Shown here piece by piece: positions 24,165 to 32,855 of a stretch of 62,157 bases of DNA. How positions within the stretch are numbered: position 1 is the stretch's first letter; every line of letters begins with the position of its first letter. The position numbers were made by a program, and so were the translations under genes. The stretch lies in assembly GCA_012517815.1 (NCBI GenBank), contig JAAYUF010000072.1, forward strand, positions 1-62,157. Reading direction: 5' to 3'. Under the pieces are notes generated by a model that was not told the origin of the DNA, ran no database searches, and saw only the letters and a program-made list of their open reading frames with translations. This DNA is from Clostridiales bacterium. Its GTDB lineage: Bacteria > Bacillota > Clostridia > Christensenellales > Aristaeellaceae.

Positions 24165-25148
24165 ATGGATTTCCTGATCGGGTCGCTCACCCGGGAGGGC
24201 GGGCCGGGCGTCGCGCGGGTGCGCCTGGCGCGGGGGAGGCTAACCGAGGTGTGGCGGGACGGGCGGCTGACCGACCCCAACTGGCTGGCTACAGGCCCGG
24301 GCGGCCGCCTGTTTGCCGTGAGCAGCGACGCGCCGGGGGACGCCCCCGGCTGTGTGAACGAGCTGGCCTTAACGCGGGAGGGGCTGACCCTTCTGGCGCG
24401 GCAGCCGACCGGCGGCAGCGCGCCCTGCCACATCGGCTTTTCTCCGGACGGGCGGTATCTGCTGGCCGCCAACTACGGCGACGGCTCGGTGGCTGTGTTC
24501 CCGCTGGCGGGCGGCGCGCTGGGCGCGTGCGCGCAGCGGGTTTCCCACGTGGGGCGCGGGCCGCACCCCACGCGGCAGGCCGGCCCCCACATCCACCAGA
24601 TCACGCCGGTGCCGGCGCTGCCCGGTCATGTTTGCGCGACCGACCTGGGCACGGACGAGCTGGTCGTCTACCGGCAGGACGCCGATACCGGACGGCTGAC
24701 CGAGCGTTACCGCGTCCCCGTGCCCGCGGGCGAAGGCCCCCGTCACCTGGCCTATGCCCCGAACGGGCGCGGCTGGCTGGTGACGGAGCTGGGCAACCGG
24801 CTGTTCCCCGTCGATTTTTCGCCGGAGAGCGGCCGCGTGGGCGACGGGCTTTCCACCGTGGAACAGCCCGGCTCCGGCACGGCCGCGGCGATCCGCCTGT
24901 CCCCGGACGGTGGGACGGCCTTCGTTTCCAACCGCGGGGAGGACAGCGTCGCCGTGTTCTCGCTCGCGCCGTTTCGAAAAACCGCGGTGTGGCGCGGCGT
25001 GGGCGCAAAGCCGCGCGACTTTGCGCTGCTGCCGGGCGGCTATGCGCTGGCGGCCTGCCAGGGCGAAGGCGTCGCCCTGCTTGCGGACGGCCGACGCACG
25101 CAGTTGCTGCCCATGCCGGGCGCGGTGTGCGTGCTGCCGCTGCCCTGA
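24165..25148 (+). CDS. Lactonase-family beta-propeller (6-phosphogluconolactonase-like)
   Basis: A 327-residue protein of the seven-bladed lactonase family (YbhE/Pgl type). Repeating blade motifs are G-R-L-F-A-V-S-S-D, S-P-D-G-R-Y-L-L-A-A-N-Y-G-D-G-S-V-A-V, A-T-D-L-G-T-D-E-L-V-V-Y and S-P-D-G-G-T-A-F-V-S-N-R-G. It would hydrolyse the aldonolactone made by the dehydrogenase to the free acid used by the dehydratase on the other strand. It starts one base after the kinase stop. Whether the substrate is phosphorylated is unknown. Confidence 0.85.
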   Translation: MDFLIGSLTREGGPGVARVRLARGRLTEVWRDGRLTDPNWLATGPGGRLFAVSSDAPGDAPGCVNELALTREGLTLLARQPTGGSAPCHIGFSPDGRYLLAANYGDGSVAVFPLAGGALGACAQRVSHVGRGPHPTRQAGPHIHQITPVPALPGHVCATDLGTDELVVYRQDADTGRLTERYRVPVPAGEGPRHLAYAPNGRGWLVTELGNRLFPVDFSPESGRVGDGLSTVEQPGSGTAAAIRLSPDGGTAFVSNRGEDSVAVFSLAPFRKTAVWRGVGAKPRDFALLPGGYALAACQGEGVALLADGRRTQLLPMPGAVCVLPLP

Positions 25149-25524
25149 CGGGGGCCGGGGCTGCCGCCGCTGCCTCCCTCAACACGGCGCGCGCGCCGCG
25201 GATTCCCTGCCGGGCGTCGCGCGCGCGCTCCCAAACGGCGCCGGGGGCCGTCGCAGATTCCCCGTCTCGGCGCGGCGCAGGGTCAAACCGGAGGCGCGCC
25301 GTCGGCAAAGGCCATGTTTTCGCCTGAAAACATGGCCCAGACTGATCCCAAGCAAGCGAGGAAGGAATCGAGACACTTTGGCGGCGCGCCTCCCGCTTTG
25401 CGCGGCGGCGGTCAGGAAGCCCTGCCCGTACGGGCGGCGGCTTCACAAGCCTGCGTGCAAGGCGCAGGCCATGCGGTTCCCTGCCTCCGGAAAGGAGCGC
25501 TGCGCCTGCACGGGGCATGCCTTG
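25149..25524. other. Intergenic between converging operons
   Basis: 376 bases with no supported gene. It holds the hairpin at 25310-25337 and is otherwise featureless GC-rich DNA. Confidence 0.5.
25310..25337. repeat. Perfect 12-bp inverted repeat
   Basis: GGCCATGTTTTC and GAAAACATGGCC are separated by four bases. It lies between the plus-strand sugar operon and the minus-strand liv operon. It may serve as a two-way transcription end, although no T-run follows the stem on either strand. Confidence 0.7.
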
Positions 25525-26234
<710 letters not shown>

Positions 26235-26238
<4 letters not shown>

Positions 26239-27050
26239 GCGAGCACCTCCCCGGCCGCGGCGTCGCCGCCGTCTTCCTCGTCGTCCGCTTCCTCCACGCC
26301 CAGGTAGGCGCGCACCACCTGCTCGTTGCCGCGAATTTCTTCCGGCGTGCCCTCGGCGATCTTCTCGCCGTAGTTGAGCACGGTGATCCGGTCGGACAGG
26401 CCCATCACCAGCTTCATATCGTGCTCGATCAGCAGGATGGTGGTGTTCATGTCGTCGCGCAGCCTGAGGATGAACTGCTTCATCTCCTCGGTTTCGCGCG
26501 GGTTGAGGCCGGCGGCCGGCTCGTCCAGCATCAGGAGCTTGGGGGCGATGGCCAGCGCGCGGGCGATCTCCAGCCTTCGCTGCTGCCCGTAGGAGAGGTT
26601 CTTGGCCAGTTCCCCCTCCTTGCCGGCCAGCCCCACGTAGCTTAACAGCTCCATCACCTTGTCGTAGGCGGCGCGCTCCTCCGCGCGCATGCGCGGCAGC
26701 CTCAGGATGATGTCCCCGATGCCGGCTTTCAGGTTCATGTAAAAGCCCACGAGGATGTTTTCCGCCACCAGCATGTTCTGAAACAGCCGGATGTTTTGGA
26801 ACGTCCGGGCGATGCGGTAGGCCGCCACCTTTTCCGGGGTAAGCTTGGTCAGGCTGTGGCCGTCGAAGGTGATGGTGCCGCTGTCCACGGGGTAGTAGCC
26901 GCTGATCATGTTGAAAAACGTGGTTTTCCCGGCGCCGTTGGGGCCGATCACGCTCACGATCTGGTGCTCCTCCATGGAAAAGTCCACGCTGTTAATGGCC
27001 GTCAGGCCGCCGAAGGTTTTGGTCAGCCCCTTCACTTCCAGCAAAGCCAT
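26235..27050 (-). CDS. livG: Amino-acid ABC transporter ATPase LivG
   Basis: A 271-residue ATPase with Walker A G-P-N-G-A-G-K-T-T, LivG-typical F-N-M-I-S-G-Y, the signature L-S-Y-G-Q-Q-R-R and Walker B L-L-M-L-D-E-P-A-A-G-L-N. The C-terminus has an extra acidic run (E-E-A-D-D-E-E-D). LivF and LivG form a heterodimer driving uptake. Only four bases separate it from LivM. Confidence 0.93.
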
Positions 27051-27054
27051 AGCC

Positions 27055-28356
27055 TCAGCCCTCCTTTGACGCCGCGTTGCCGCCCGCGTCCGCCTTGGGC
27101 TTGAGGCCCAGCTTCTCCTTGATCTGGAGCACCCGCTTTTCCGGGATCAGCCCGTTGGGGCGGAAGATGCACATCAGCACCAGGATCAGGCCGAAGATCA
27201 GGCGCTCGTACTTGGCGGGGTTAAGCCACGAGGGCAGGTTCAGGATGCCCGCCGTGGTCAGCGACGTCAGGTAGCTGGAGGCGTCCTTCAAAATCTGCAA
27301 CTGCAGCACGATCACCGCCAGCGCGCCGATGATCACGCCCGTCATGCTGCCCGTGCCGCCCAGGATGACCATGCACAGGATCACGATGGACTCCATGAAC
27401 GTAAAGCTGGTGGGGTCGACATAGCTTTGCATGGCGGCGAACACCACGCCCATCATGCCGGCAAGCCCCGCGGCGATGGAAAACGCCAGAAGCTTCATGC
27501 GCACCACCGGCACGCCCATGGTGCGGGCGACCAGCTCATCCTCGCGGATGGCCACCCATGCCCGCCCGATGCGGGAGTTTTGCAGGTTGCGCACCACTAC
27601 AAACGTGAGCAGCAGGAGCGCCAGCACAATCACATAGTAGTGCACGGGCTTGTCCAGCCGGAGGCTGAAGATCATCGGCGGCTGGATGGGCGTGATGCCC
27701 ATGGGTCCGTTGGTAATGTTGACCGGTTTGGACAGGTTGTTAAACAGCAGGCGGATGATCTCCGCAAAGCCCAGCGTGACCACCGCCAGATAGTCGCCCT
27801 TCAGGCGCAGCACCGGCAGGCCCAGCAGGAAGCCCACAAAGCCCGAAACCAGCATCGCCAGCAGCAGGAACAGCCAAAACCAGTTGCCCGAGAGGGGGTA
27901 CACCCCGAAGGGCATGAAGTTTCGGGCCTGCGTGGAGGCAAAGATGGCGTAGGTGTAGGCGCCCACCGCGTAAAACGCCGCGTAGCCCAAGTTTAGCAGC
28001 CCCGTGAAGCCCACCACGATGTTGAGGCCCAGCGCCAGCACCCCGTACATGCAGATGACCGTCGCCACGTGCGCAAACGTCCCCGAGGAGGCGCCCACCA
28101 GCGGCATGACCACCGCGAGGTCCACAACCGCCAGCAAAAGGCGGAGCCAGGCCGGCACGCGGAGCCTGTACACGCACAGAAGCGAGGCCAGAAACGCGAT
28201 AAACGCGACGCTGTTGCCCTTGTCGGCCATCAGCCACAGCGGCGCGGCCAGAATCACCACCGCCATCAGTCCCAAAACGATCCAGTCTTTCACGGCAAAG
28301 GTCTTGCCATCAAAAGCGGCCGGACCCGGCCGCAACGGATGTTGCGCCACGCTCAC
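27055..28356 (-). CDS. livM: Amino-acid ABC transporter permease LivM
   Basis: A 433-residue permease, longer than most LivM proteins because of about 100 extra N-terminal residues with three more predicted helices. The conserved region starts near I-C-M-Y-G-V-L-A-L-G-L-N-I-V-V-G-F-T-G-L-L-N. The motif W-V-A-I-R-E-D-E and the G-G-T-G-S-M-T-G loop contact the ATPase. The start overlaps the LivH stop by four bases. Confidence 0.92.
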   Translation of the reverse strand: MSVAQHPLRPGPAAFDGKTFAVKDWIVLGLMAVVILAAPLWLMADKGNSVAFIAFLASLLCVYRLRVPAWLRLLLAVVDLAVVMPLVGASSGTFAHVATVICMYGVLALGLNIVVGFTGLLNLGYAAFYAVGAYTYAIFASTQARNFMPFGVYPLSGNWFWLFLLLAMLVSGFVGFLLGLPVLRLKGDYLAVVTLGFAEIIRLLFNNLSKPVNITNGPMGITPIQPPMIFSLRLDKPVHYYVIVLALLLLTFVVVRNLQNSRIGRAWVAIREDELVARTMGVPVVRMKLLAFSIAAGLAGMMGVVFAAMQSYVDPTSFTFMESIVILCMVILGGTGSMTGVIIGALAVIVLQLQILKDASSYLTSLTTAGILNLPSWLNPAKYERLIFGLILVLMCIFRPNGLIPEKRVLQIKEKLGLKPKADAGGNAASKEG

Positions 28357-29321
28357 ACCTTCTCTCCCACAGGCTTGCCCAGCAGGCCGCTGGGTTTGAA
28401 GATCAGGATCAGGATCAGGATGGCGAACGCCAGCACATCCTTATACTCCGAGCCGAACACGCCGCCGGTCAGCGCGCCCAGGAAGCTCGCGCCGAACACC
28501 TCGATCAGCCCCAGCAGGATGCCGCCCAGCATCGCCCCCGGAATTTTGCCGATGCCGCCGAACACCGCGGCGGTGAAGGCCTTCATGCCCAGCACGAAGC
28601 CCGAGTAGGGCGAAATGGAGCCGTACTGCACGGAAAACAGCGTGCCCGCGGCCCCGCCCAGAGCCGCGCCGATCAGGAACGTCAGCGCGATCACCTTATC
28701 CACGTTGATGCCCATCAGCCGCGCGGTTTCCCGGTCCTGCGCCACGGCGCGCATGGCTTTGCCCCACTTGTTCTTGCTCACAAACAGGGTCAGCGCCACC
28801 ATCATCAAAAGGCACAGGCCCACGATATACAGCGTTTTTTCCGGCACCACCATGTTGGGGGCCAGGGTAATGCGGTTGGTAAACAGGGTGGGCGCGTTTA
28901 GGTAGAACTTGCCGTTCTTGGCCTCTTCCACCATGCGCACCAGATCCTGCAAAATAAACGACACGCCGATGGCGGAAATAAACGGCACCAGCTTGGGCGC
29001 GCTTCGCACGGGCCGGTAGGCCACGCGGTCCACCGTGACGCCCAGCGCGCCGCTGAAGATCATGGCCACCAGCATCGACAGCAGCAGCGCGACCGTGGGG
29101 GACATATCCGCCAGGATCCCCGCGGACTTGAGCAGCAGCAGAACCTCCGTGCCCACGAACGCGCCGAACATGAACAGCTCGCTGTGGGCGAAGTTGATGA
29201 ACTCCAGAATGCCGTACACCATGGTGTACCCCAAGGCCACGATAGCATACACAAAGCCCAGCGCGAGCCCGTCGGACAGCAGCTGGGGGATGATCTTGAC
29301 CAGCACCTGCAATTGGTTCAT
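28353..29321 (-). CDS. livH: Amino-acid ABC transporter permease LivH
   Basis: A 322-residue permease with the LivH opening L-A-L-G-F-V-Y-A-I-V-A-L-G-Y-T-M-V-Y-G and M-R-A-V-A-Q-D-R-E-T-A for the ATPase contact. GGAAGG precedes the ATG. It follows the binding-protein gene after 83 bases holding a GC-rich hairpin. Confidence 0.93.
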   Translation of the reverse strand: MNQLQVLVKIIPQLLSDGLALGFVYAIVALGYTMVYGILEFINFAHSELFMFGAFVGTEVLLLLKSAGILADMSPTVALLLSMLVAMIFSGALGVTVDRVAYRPVRSAPKLVPFISAIGVSFILQDLVRMVEEAKNGKFYLNAPTLFTNRITLAPNMVVPEKTLYIVGLCLLMMVALTLFVSKNKWGKAMRAVAQDRETARLMGINVDKVIALTFLIGAALGGAAGTLFSVQYGSISPYSGFVLGMKAFTAAVFGGIGKIPGAMLGGILLGLIEVFGASFLGALTGGVFGSEYKDVLAFAILILILIFKPSGLLGKPVGEKV

Positions 29322-29344
29322 GATGCACCGACCTTCCTGGCAAG

Positions 29345-29378
29345 GCCGGCGGGGACGGGCGGCCCCGTTCCCGCCGGC
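29345..29378 (-). terminator. Hairpin between binding protein and LivH
   Basis: A 9-bp stem (GCCGGCGGG/CCCGCCGGC) with no following T-run. It probably stabilises the binding-protein mRNA or slows read-through into the permeases. Confidence 0.45.
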
Positions 29379-29404
29379 GCGTGATGTGGGGTGGCCCTAG
29401 CCGC

Positions 29405-30592
29405 TTATTTCTTGAGGTATTCCGCCACGGGGATGGCCTTGATGACCGCCGGGGGATACGCGGCTTCGGAGAAGCCCAGCACGTACACGGTCGCTTCGGT
29501 GTTGTCGCCGATTTCGTTGAAGGTCACGTTGGTGGCGAGGCCCTCGTAGCCGCTGGTGGCGCGCACCGCGGTAACGACCTGCTCGCGGGTGGGCAGCGCC
29601 CCGCCGTTTGCGTCAATGGCGCGCTTGATGGCGTCCAGCGTCACGTTCAGGGCGTCGTAGCCGTAGGCGGCATAGCCCTCGGGGTTGTGGCCGAAGCGGG
29701 CTTTGAACGCAGCGGCGAACGCGGCGCCCTTTTCGGTGCCGGACACGTCCGCGGCGGTGGAGGTGTAATAGGTGCCCACGACCGCCTCGCCCGCGATGTT
29801 CACAAGCTCGGCGCTATCCATGCCGTCGGGGCCAAGGAAGGTGACTTCGATGCCCTTTTCCTTGAGCTGCTTGATCAGGAGCGCGCCTTCGGGGTAGATG
29901 CCGCCGAAGTACACGGCCTGCGCGCCGCTGGCGCGGATCATTTCTTCCACGGCGCTGTAATCGGCTTCGCCGGCGGTGATGCCCTCGTAGCCCAGCACCT
30001 GGCCGCCCAGGGCGATGTAGCGCTTCTGGAACTCGTCGGCCACGCCCTGGCCGTAGGCGGTTTTATCCTGCAGGATGAACACGGAGGTAAGCCCGAGGCT
30101 GAACAGGTAGTCCGCACCCGCGGGGCCCTGCGCGTCGTCGCGGGCACAGATGCGGTTGACCACCGGCAGGGCGCGGTCGGTCACGGCGACGGCCGTGTTG
30201 GCCGGGGACACCATGGCGAGGTTGCCCTGGTTGTACACTTCGGAGGAGGGGATGGCCACGCCGGAATTCCAGTGGCCCACAATCGCCAGAATGTCCTTGT
30301 CCTCGATCAGGCGCTGCGCGATGCTCACGCCCACCTTGGGGTCGGCCTGATCGTCCTGCGGGGCGAACTGCAGATCAAAGCCCAGGGCTTTGAACTCTTC
30401 CACGCGCTCGTTGAGCGCCAGCTCGATGCCGTCTTTGATGGTCTCGCCCATCGCGGCCTGGCTGCCCGAGAGCGGCGTGACGCTGGCGATCTTGATGACC
30501 GGCAGGGCTGTTTGGGCCACGGCGGAAACCCCGCCCGCCAGAAGGGTGATGGCCACCAGAAGGGATACCAGCGGAGAGAGGGCTCGTTTCAT
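29405..30592 (-). CDS. livJ: Amino-acid ABC transporter substrate-binding protein
   Basis: A 395-residue periplasmic-binding-protein type 1 (Leu/Ile/Val-like). A signal peptide covers residues 1-26 (M-K-R-A-L-S-P-L-V-S then V-S-A-V-A-Q). As with the sugar-binding protein there is no lipobox Cys. Fold motifs are V-T-P-L-S-G-S-Q-A-A-M-G, G-H-W-N-S-G-V-A-I-P and Y-G-Y-D-A-L-N-V-T. ATG 30592 follows AAGGAGG; upstream in-frame codons lie in the leader. First gene of the liv operon. The actual ligand (branched-chain or another amino acid, or an amide) is not certain. Confidence 0.9.
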   Translation of the reverse strand: MKRALSPLVSLLVAITLLAGGVSAVAQTALPVIKIASVTPLSGSQAAMGETIKDGIELALNERVEEFKALGFDLQFAPQDDQADPKVGVSIAQRLIEDKDILAIVGHWNSGVAIPSSEVYNQGNLAMVSPANTAVAVTDRALPVVNRICARDDAQGPAGADYLFSLGLTSVFILQDKTAYGQGVADEFQKRYIALGGQVLGYEGITAGEADYSAVEEMIRASGAQAVYFGGIYPEGALLIKQLKEKGIEVTFLGPDGMDSAELVNIAGEAVVGTYYTSTAADVSGTEKGAAFAAAFKARFGHNPEGYAAYGYDALNVTLDAIKRAIDANGGALPTREQVVTAVRATSGYEGLATNVTFNEIGDNTEATVYVLGFSEAAYPPAVIKAIPVAEYLKK

Positions 30593-30653
30593 GGATGGAC
30601 GCCTCCTTTTTGTTCCTCGCGCGCCGGGTCGGTGCCTGCGGCGCGTAAATTCC

Positions 30654-30688
30654 AAAAAGACCCCTCAGGGCCGCGCTGCGGCCTTGAG
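30654..30688 (-). terminator. Terminator-like hairpin in the liv leader (attenuator)
   Basis: Read on the minus strand, CTCA-A-GGCCGC and GCGGCC-C-TGAG form an 11-position stem with one mismatch and a three-base loop. GGGTC and five T residues follow. It lies 60 bases before the start codon, so it can stop transcription before the operon. No T-box core (GGTGG-type bulge) and no Leu-rich leader peptide were found. Confidence 0.6.
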
Positions 30689-30837
30689 AAGCCTCTTTGC
30701 TTCTATGAAAAACGGTTATCCGCGGGTGGACGGGTTGCGCCCGGCCGGCGCGGGGTGCGTTGGCGGGAGAAGGGCGGGTGTTTTGCAGGCGGAAGGTCGC
30801 CGGAATGCAAACCTGTGCGTAATGGTAAGACTGATCC

Positions 30838-30867
30838 ATTATAGGCCGGCGCCGAACCCCTTGTCAA
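30838..30867 (-). promoter_or_regulatory. Consensus promoter of the liv operon
   Basis: On the minus strand TTGACA (30867-30862), an 18-base spacer and TATAAT (30843-30838). Both hexamers are perfect. Confidence 0.85.
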
Positions 30868-31083
30868 TAATGGCTTTGTGTTTTATCTGTTTTTAGCGGC
30901 GCATCGGGTTTTGCGGTTTTCATGCGCCCATCCTGCAAGGCCGGGCGTCGCGCCGGGGGCGCGCGGTATTTTTGCGGCTTGCAGGAAAAGGAAACCCAAG
31001 GCAAGAAAATACTCATACAAGGCCCGCGCGCCTTGCGGCGGGTACAATGGCGGCCTGTGCCGGCAAAAGGAGAGCAGCGCGTT

Positions 31084-31725
31084 ATGGATCATTTTGTGAT
31101 TACCATCGCCCGGGGCTTTGGCAGCGGCGGCAAGCAAATCGGCCTGAAAATCGCCGGAGATCTGGGCATCAAGCTGATGGACAAGGAATTGCTGCAACTC
31201 GCCTCCATCGACAGCGGCATCAACGAGGAACTCTTCGCGCTGGCGGATGAAAAGCTCAACCGCAAGCTCCTGATGCAGATCCCCGACCGGGAGCATTACG
31301 GCAACGTCCTCACGCCGGAAAACCGCAAGTTCGTCTCGGACATGAACCTGTTCAACTATCAGGTGAAAATCCTCAGGATGCTGGCGCAGACCGAGTCCTT
31401 CATCGTGATGGGCAAGGCCGCCAACTACGTGCTGCGCGATCTGCCCAACGTCGTCACCGTAAGCGTGCAGGCCCCGATGGCGGACTGCGTGAAGGCCATC
31501 GTCGCCCGCAGCGGCATGACCGACGCCGAGGCCGCGCGGGTGATCCGCCGCACCGACAAGTACCGCTCCGATTACCACAAGTATTACACCGGCGAAAACT
31601 GGCGCGACGCCGTCCATTACGATCTCTGCCTCAACAGCGCGCGCCTCGGCCGGGACGTCTGCGCCGAGATCATTAAAAGCGCCGTGACCAGCAAGCTGGG
31701 CATCAAGCTGCCGCCGCAGAAGTAA
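31084..31725 (+). CDS. Cytidylate-kinase-like protein
   Basis: A 213-residue protein of the AAA cytidylate kinase-like family. It opens I-T-I-A-R-G-F-G-S-G-G-K-Q-I-G, a P-loop variant that binds nucleotide, with a distal R-R-T-D-K-Y-R-S-D-Y-H-K-Y-Y segment typical of the group. True Cmk normally has a different core, so a housekeeping CMP kinase is less likely. AAAGGAG precedes ATG 31084. Transcribed alone, divergent from liv. A GC hairpin follows the stop. Confidence 0.8.
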   Translation: MDHFVITIARGFGSGGKQIGLKIAGDLGIKLMDKELLQLASIDSGINEELFALADEKLNRKLLMQIPDREHYGNVLTPENRKFVSDMNLFNYQVKILRMLAQTESFIVMGKAANYVLRDLPNVVTVSVQAPMADCVKAIVARSGMTDAEAARVIRRTDKYRSDYHKYYTGENWRDAVHYDLCLNSARLGRDVCAEIIKSAVTSKLGIKLPPQK

Positions 31726-31760
31726 CGGGCCGCTTGGGGCACGCCCCGCGGGCGGCCCGT
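31725..31760 (+). terminator. Hairpin after the cytidylate-kinase-like gene
   Basis: ACGGGCCGC and GCGGCCCGT pair perfectly across a loop that itself contains GGGGC/GCCCC. It overlaps the end of the stop codon. No T-run follows, so its efficiency is unclear. Confidence 0.45.
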
Positions 31761-32077
31761 GCGCCCGGCTCACGCCGGAGCCTGGCGGCCGGGACAGCAC
31801 CCGCAGGCGCGCGACATTGCCCGCCGGCAAGGCCGACGGCGGAATCCGGCCTGGCGCGCAAAGCGGGCGCCGGGACGCAGGCCGGGCGCCCGCCCGGCGG
31901 TTGGCAGCCTCTGAACCATCCGCAGGCGATCTGCGGGTTTGGTTTTATACCCGCCCGGAGCCGCCCTTCCCGCAGGCTTCTCGCAGGCTTCTTGCGGTTC
32001 GCCGGATTCCGCCGCGCGGGCTGCTTGCGGCATCCGGTCCGCCTTGGGCGGGCTTGAGGGCGCGCTGCGGTTGGCAT
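31761..32077. other. Intergenic, nothing recognised
   Basis: GC-rich sequence before the tandem array. Open frames here lack ribosome-binding sites and motifs. Confidence 0.5.
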
Positions 32078-32740
32078 GTCCAGCCGATATTGAACCCCGC
32101 GCCGGGTTGCAGTCGGCGGGATCGCGCTGCGCTTGCCTTTCCAGCCAATTTGAACCCCGCGCCGGATTGCAGTCGGCGGGACCGCGCTGCGCTTGACCTT
32201 TCCAGCCGATTTGAACCCCGCGCCGGGTTGCAGTCGGCGGGACCGCGCTGCGCTTGGCCTTTCCAGTCAGTTTGAACCCCGCGCCGGGTTGCAGTTGGCG
32301 AGGTTGTTCGCCATTTGACATGCCCAGCCGATTTGAACCTCCCGATAAAATGCAATCGGCGGGACTGTTCGCCATTTGCCATGCTCAGCCGATATAGAAC
32401 CCCGCGCCGGATTATAGTCGGCGGGGCTGTTCGCCATTTGGCATGTCCAGCCGATATGGAACACCGCGCCGGGTTGCAGTCGGCGGGACCGCGCTGCGCT
32501 TGGCCTTTCCAGCCAATTTGAACCTCCCGCCAGAATGCAGTCGGCAGGGCTGTTCGCCATCTGGCATGTTCAACCGATATGGAATCCCGCGCCGGATTGC
32601 AATCGGCAGGGCCGTTTGCCGTTTGGCCTGTTCAACCGATATGGAATCCCGAGCCGGATTGCAGTCAGCGGGACCGTTTGCCGTTTGGCCTGTTCAGCCG
32701 ATATGGAACCCCGCGCCGGATAGCAGCCGACGGGGCTGGG
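32078..32740. repeat. Array of 11 units of 60-62 bp
   Basis: Units begin near C-C-A-G-C-C-G-A-T-A-T and carry GAACCCCGCGCCGG, GCAGTCGGCGGG and a variable second half of two types (CCGCGCTGCGCTTGGCC or CTGTTCGCCATTTGGC). Aligned GAAC positions step by 60, 61, 61, 61, 61, 62, 61, 62, 62 and 62 bases, so no reading frame is kept. Most units can form a stem (CCCCGCGCCG with CGGCGGGG, two-base bulge) plus a small GCCA-TT-TGGC hairpin. It is not a CRISPR: there are no unique spacers. Confidence 0.9.
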
Positions 32741-32855
32741 CGGCGCGCTCCGGCCGGGGCCCGCGAAAGCCGCCGACGGCGGGCCGTTTCCTCAAAACCG
32801 AAGACCGCTGCTTTCCGCCTGCCCGCCCCCACCCATGAAAGGAGGCCGCTAAACC

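Larger units (their letters stand above)
30593..31083. promoter_or_regulatory. Divergent region of liv operon and kinase gene
   Basis: No gene is seen. The left half is the roughly 240-base leader of the liv operon, with the hairpin at 30654-30688. The right half precedes the cytidylate-kinase-like gene, where TACAAT at 31043-31048 is a weak possible -10. Confidence 0.5.

Noticed and set aside
22352..24472. Minus-strand open frame of 706 codons
   Set aside because: Antisense to the sensor kinase; no ribosome-binding site or domain.
30593..30840. T-box riboswitch or leucine leader peptide
   Set aside because: No T-box core motif and no run of Leu, Ile or Val codons in the transcribed leader. 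The only long frame starts inside the promoter -10.
32078..32740. CRISPR array
   Set aside because: Units are contiguous variants of one sequence without unique spacers, and there are no cas genes.
31945..32838. Repetitive peptides read from the 61-bp array
   Set aside because: Unit lengths of 60, 61 and 62 shift the frame, and no start has a ribosome-binding site. The array is treated as non-coding.
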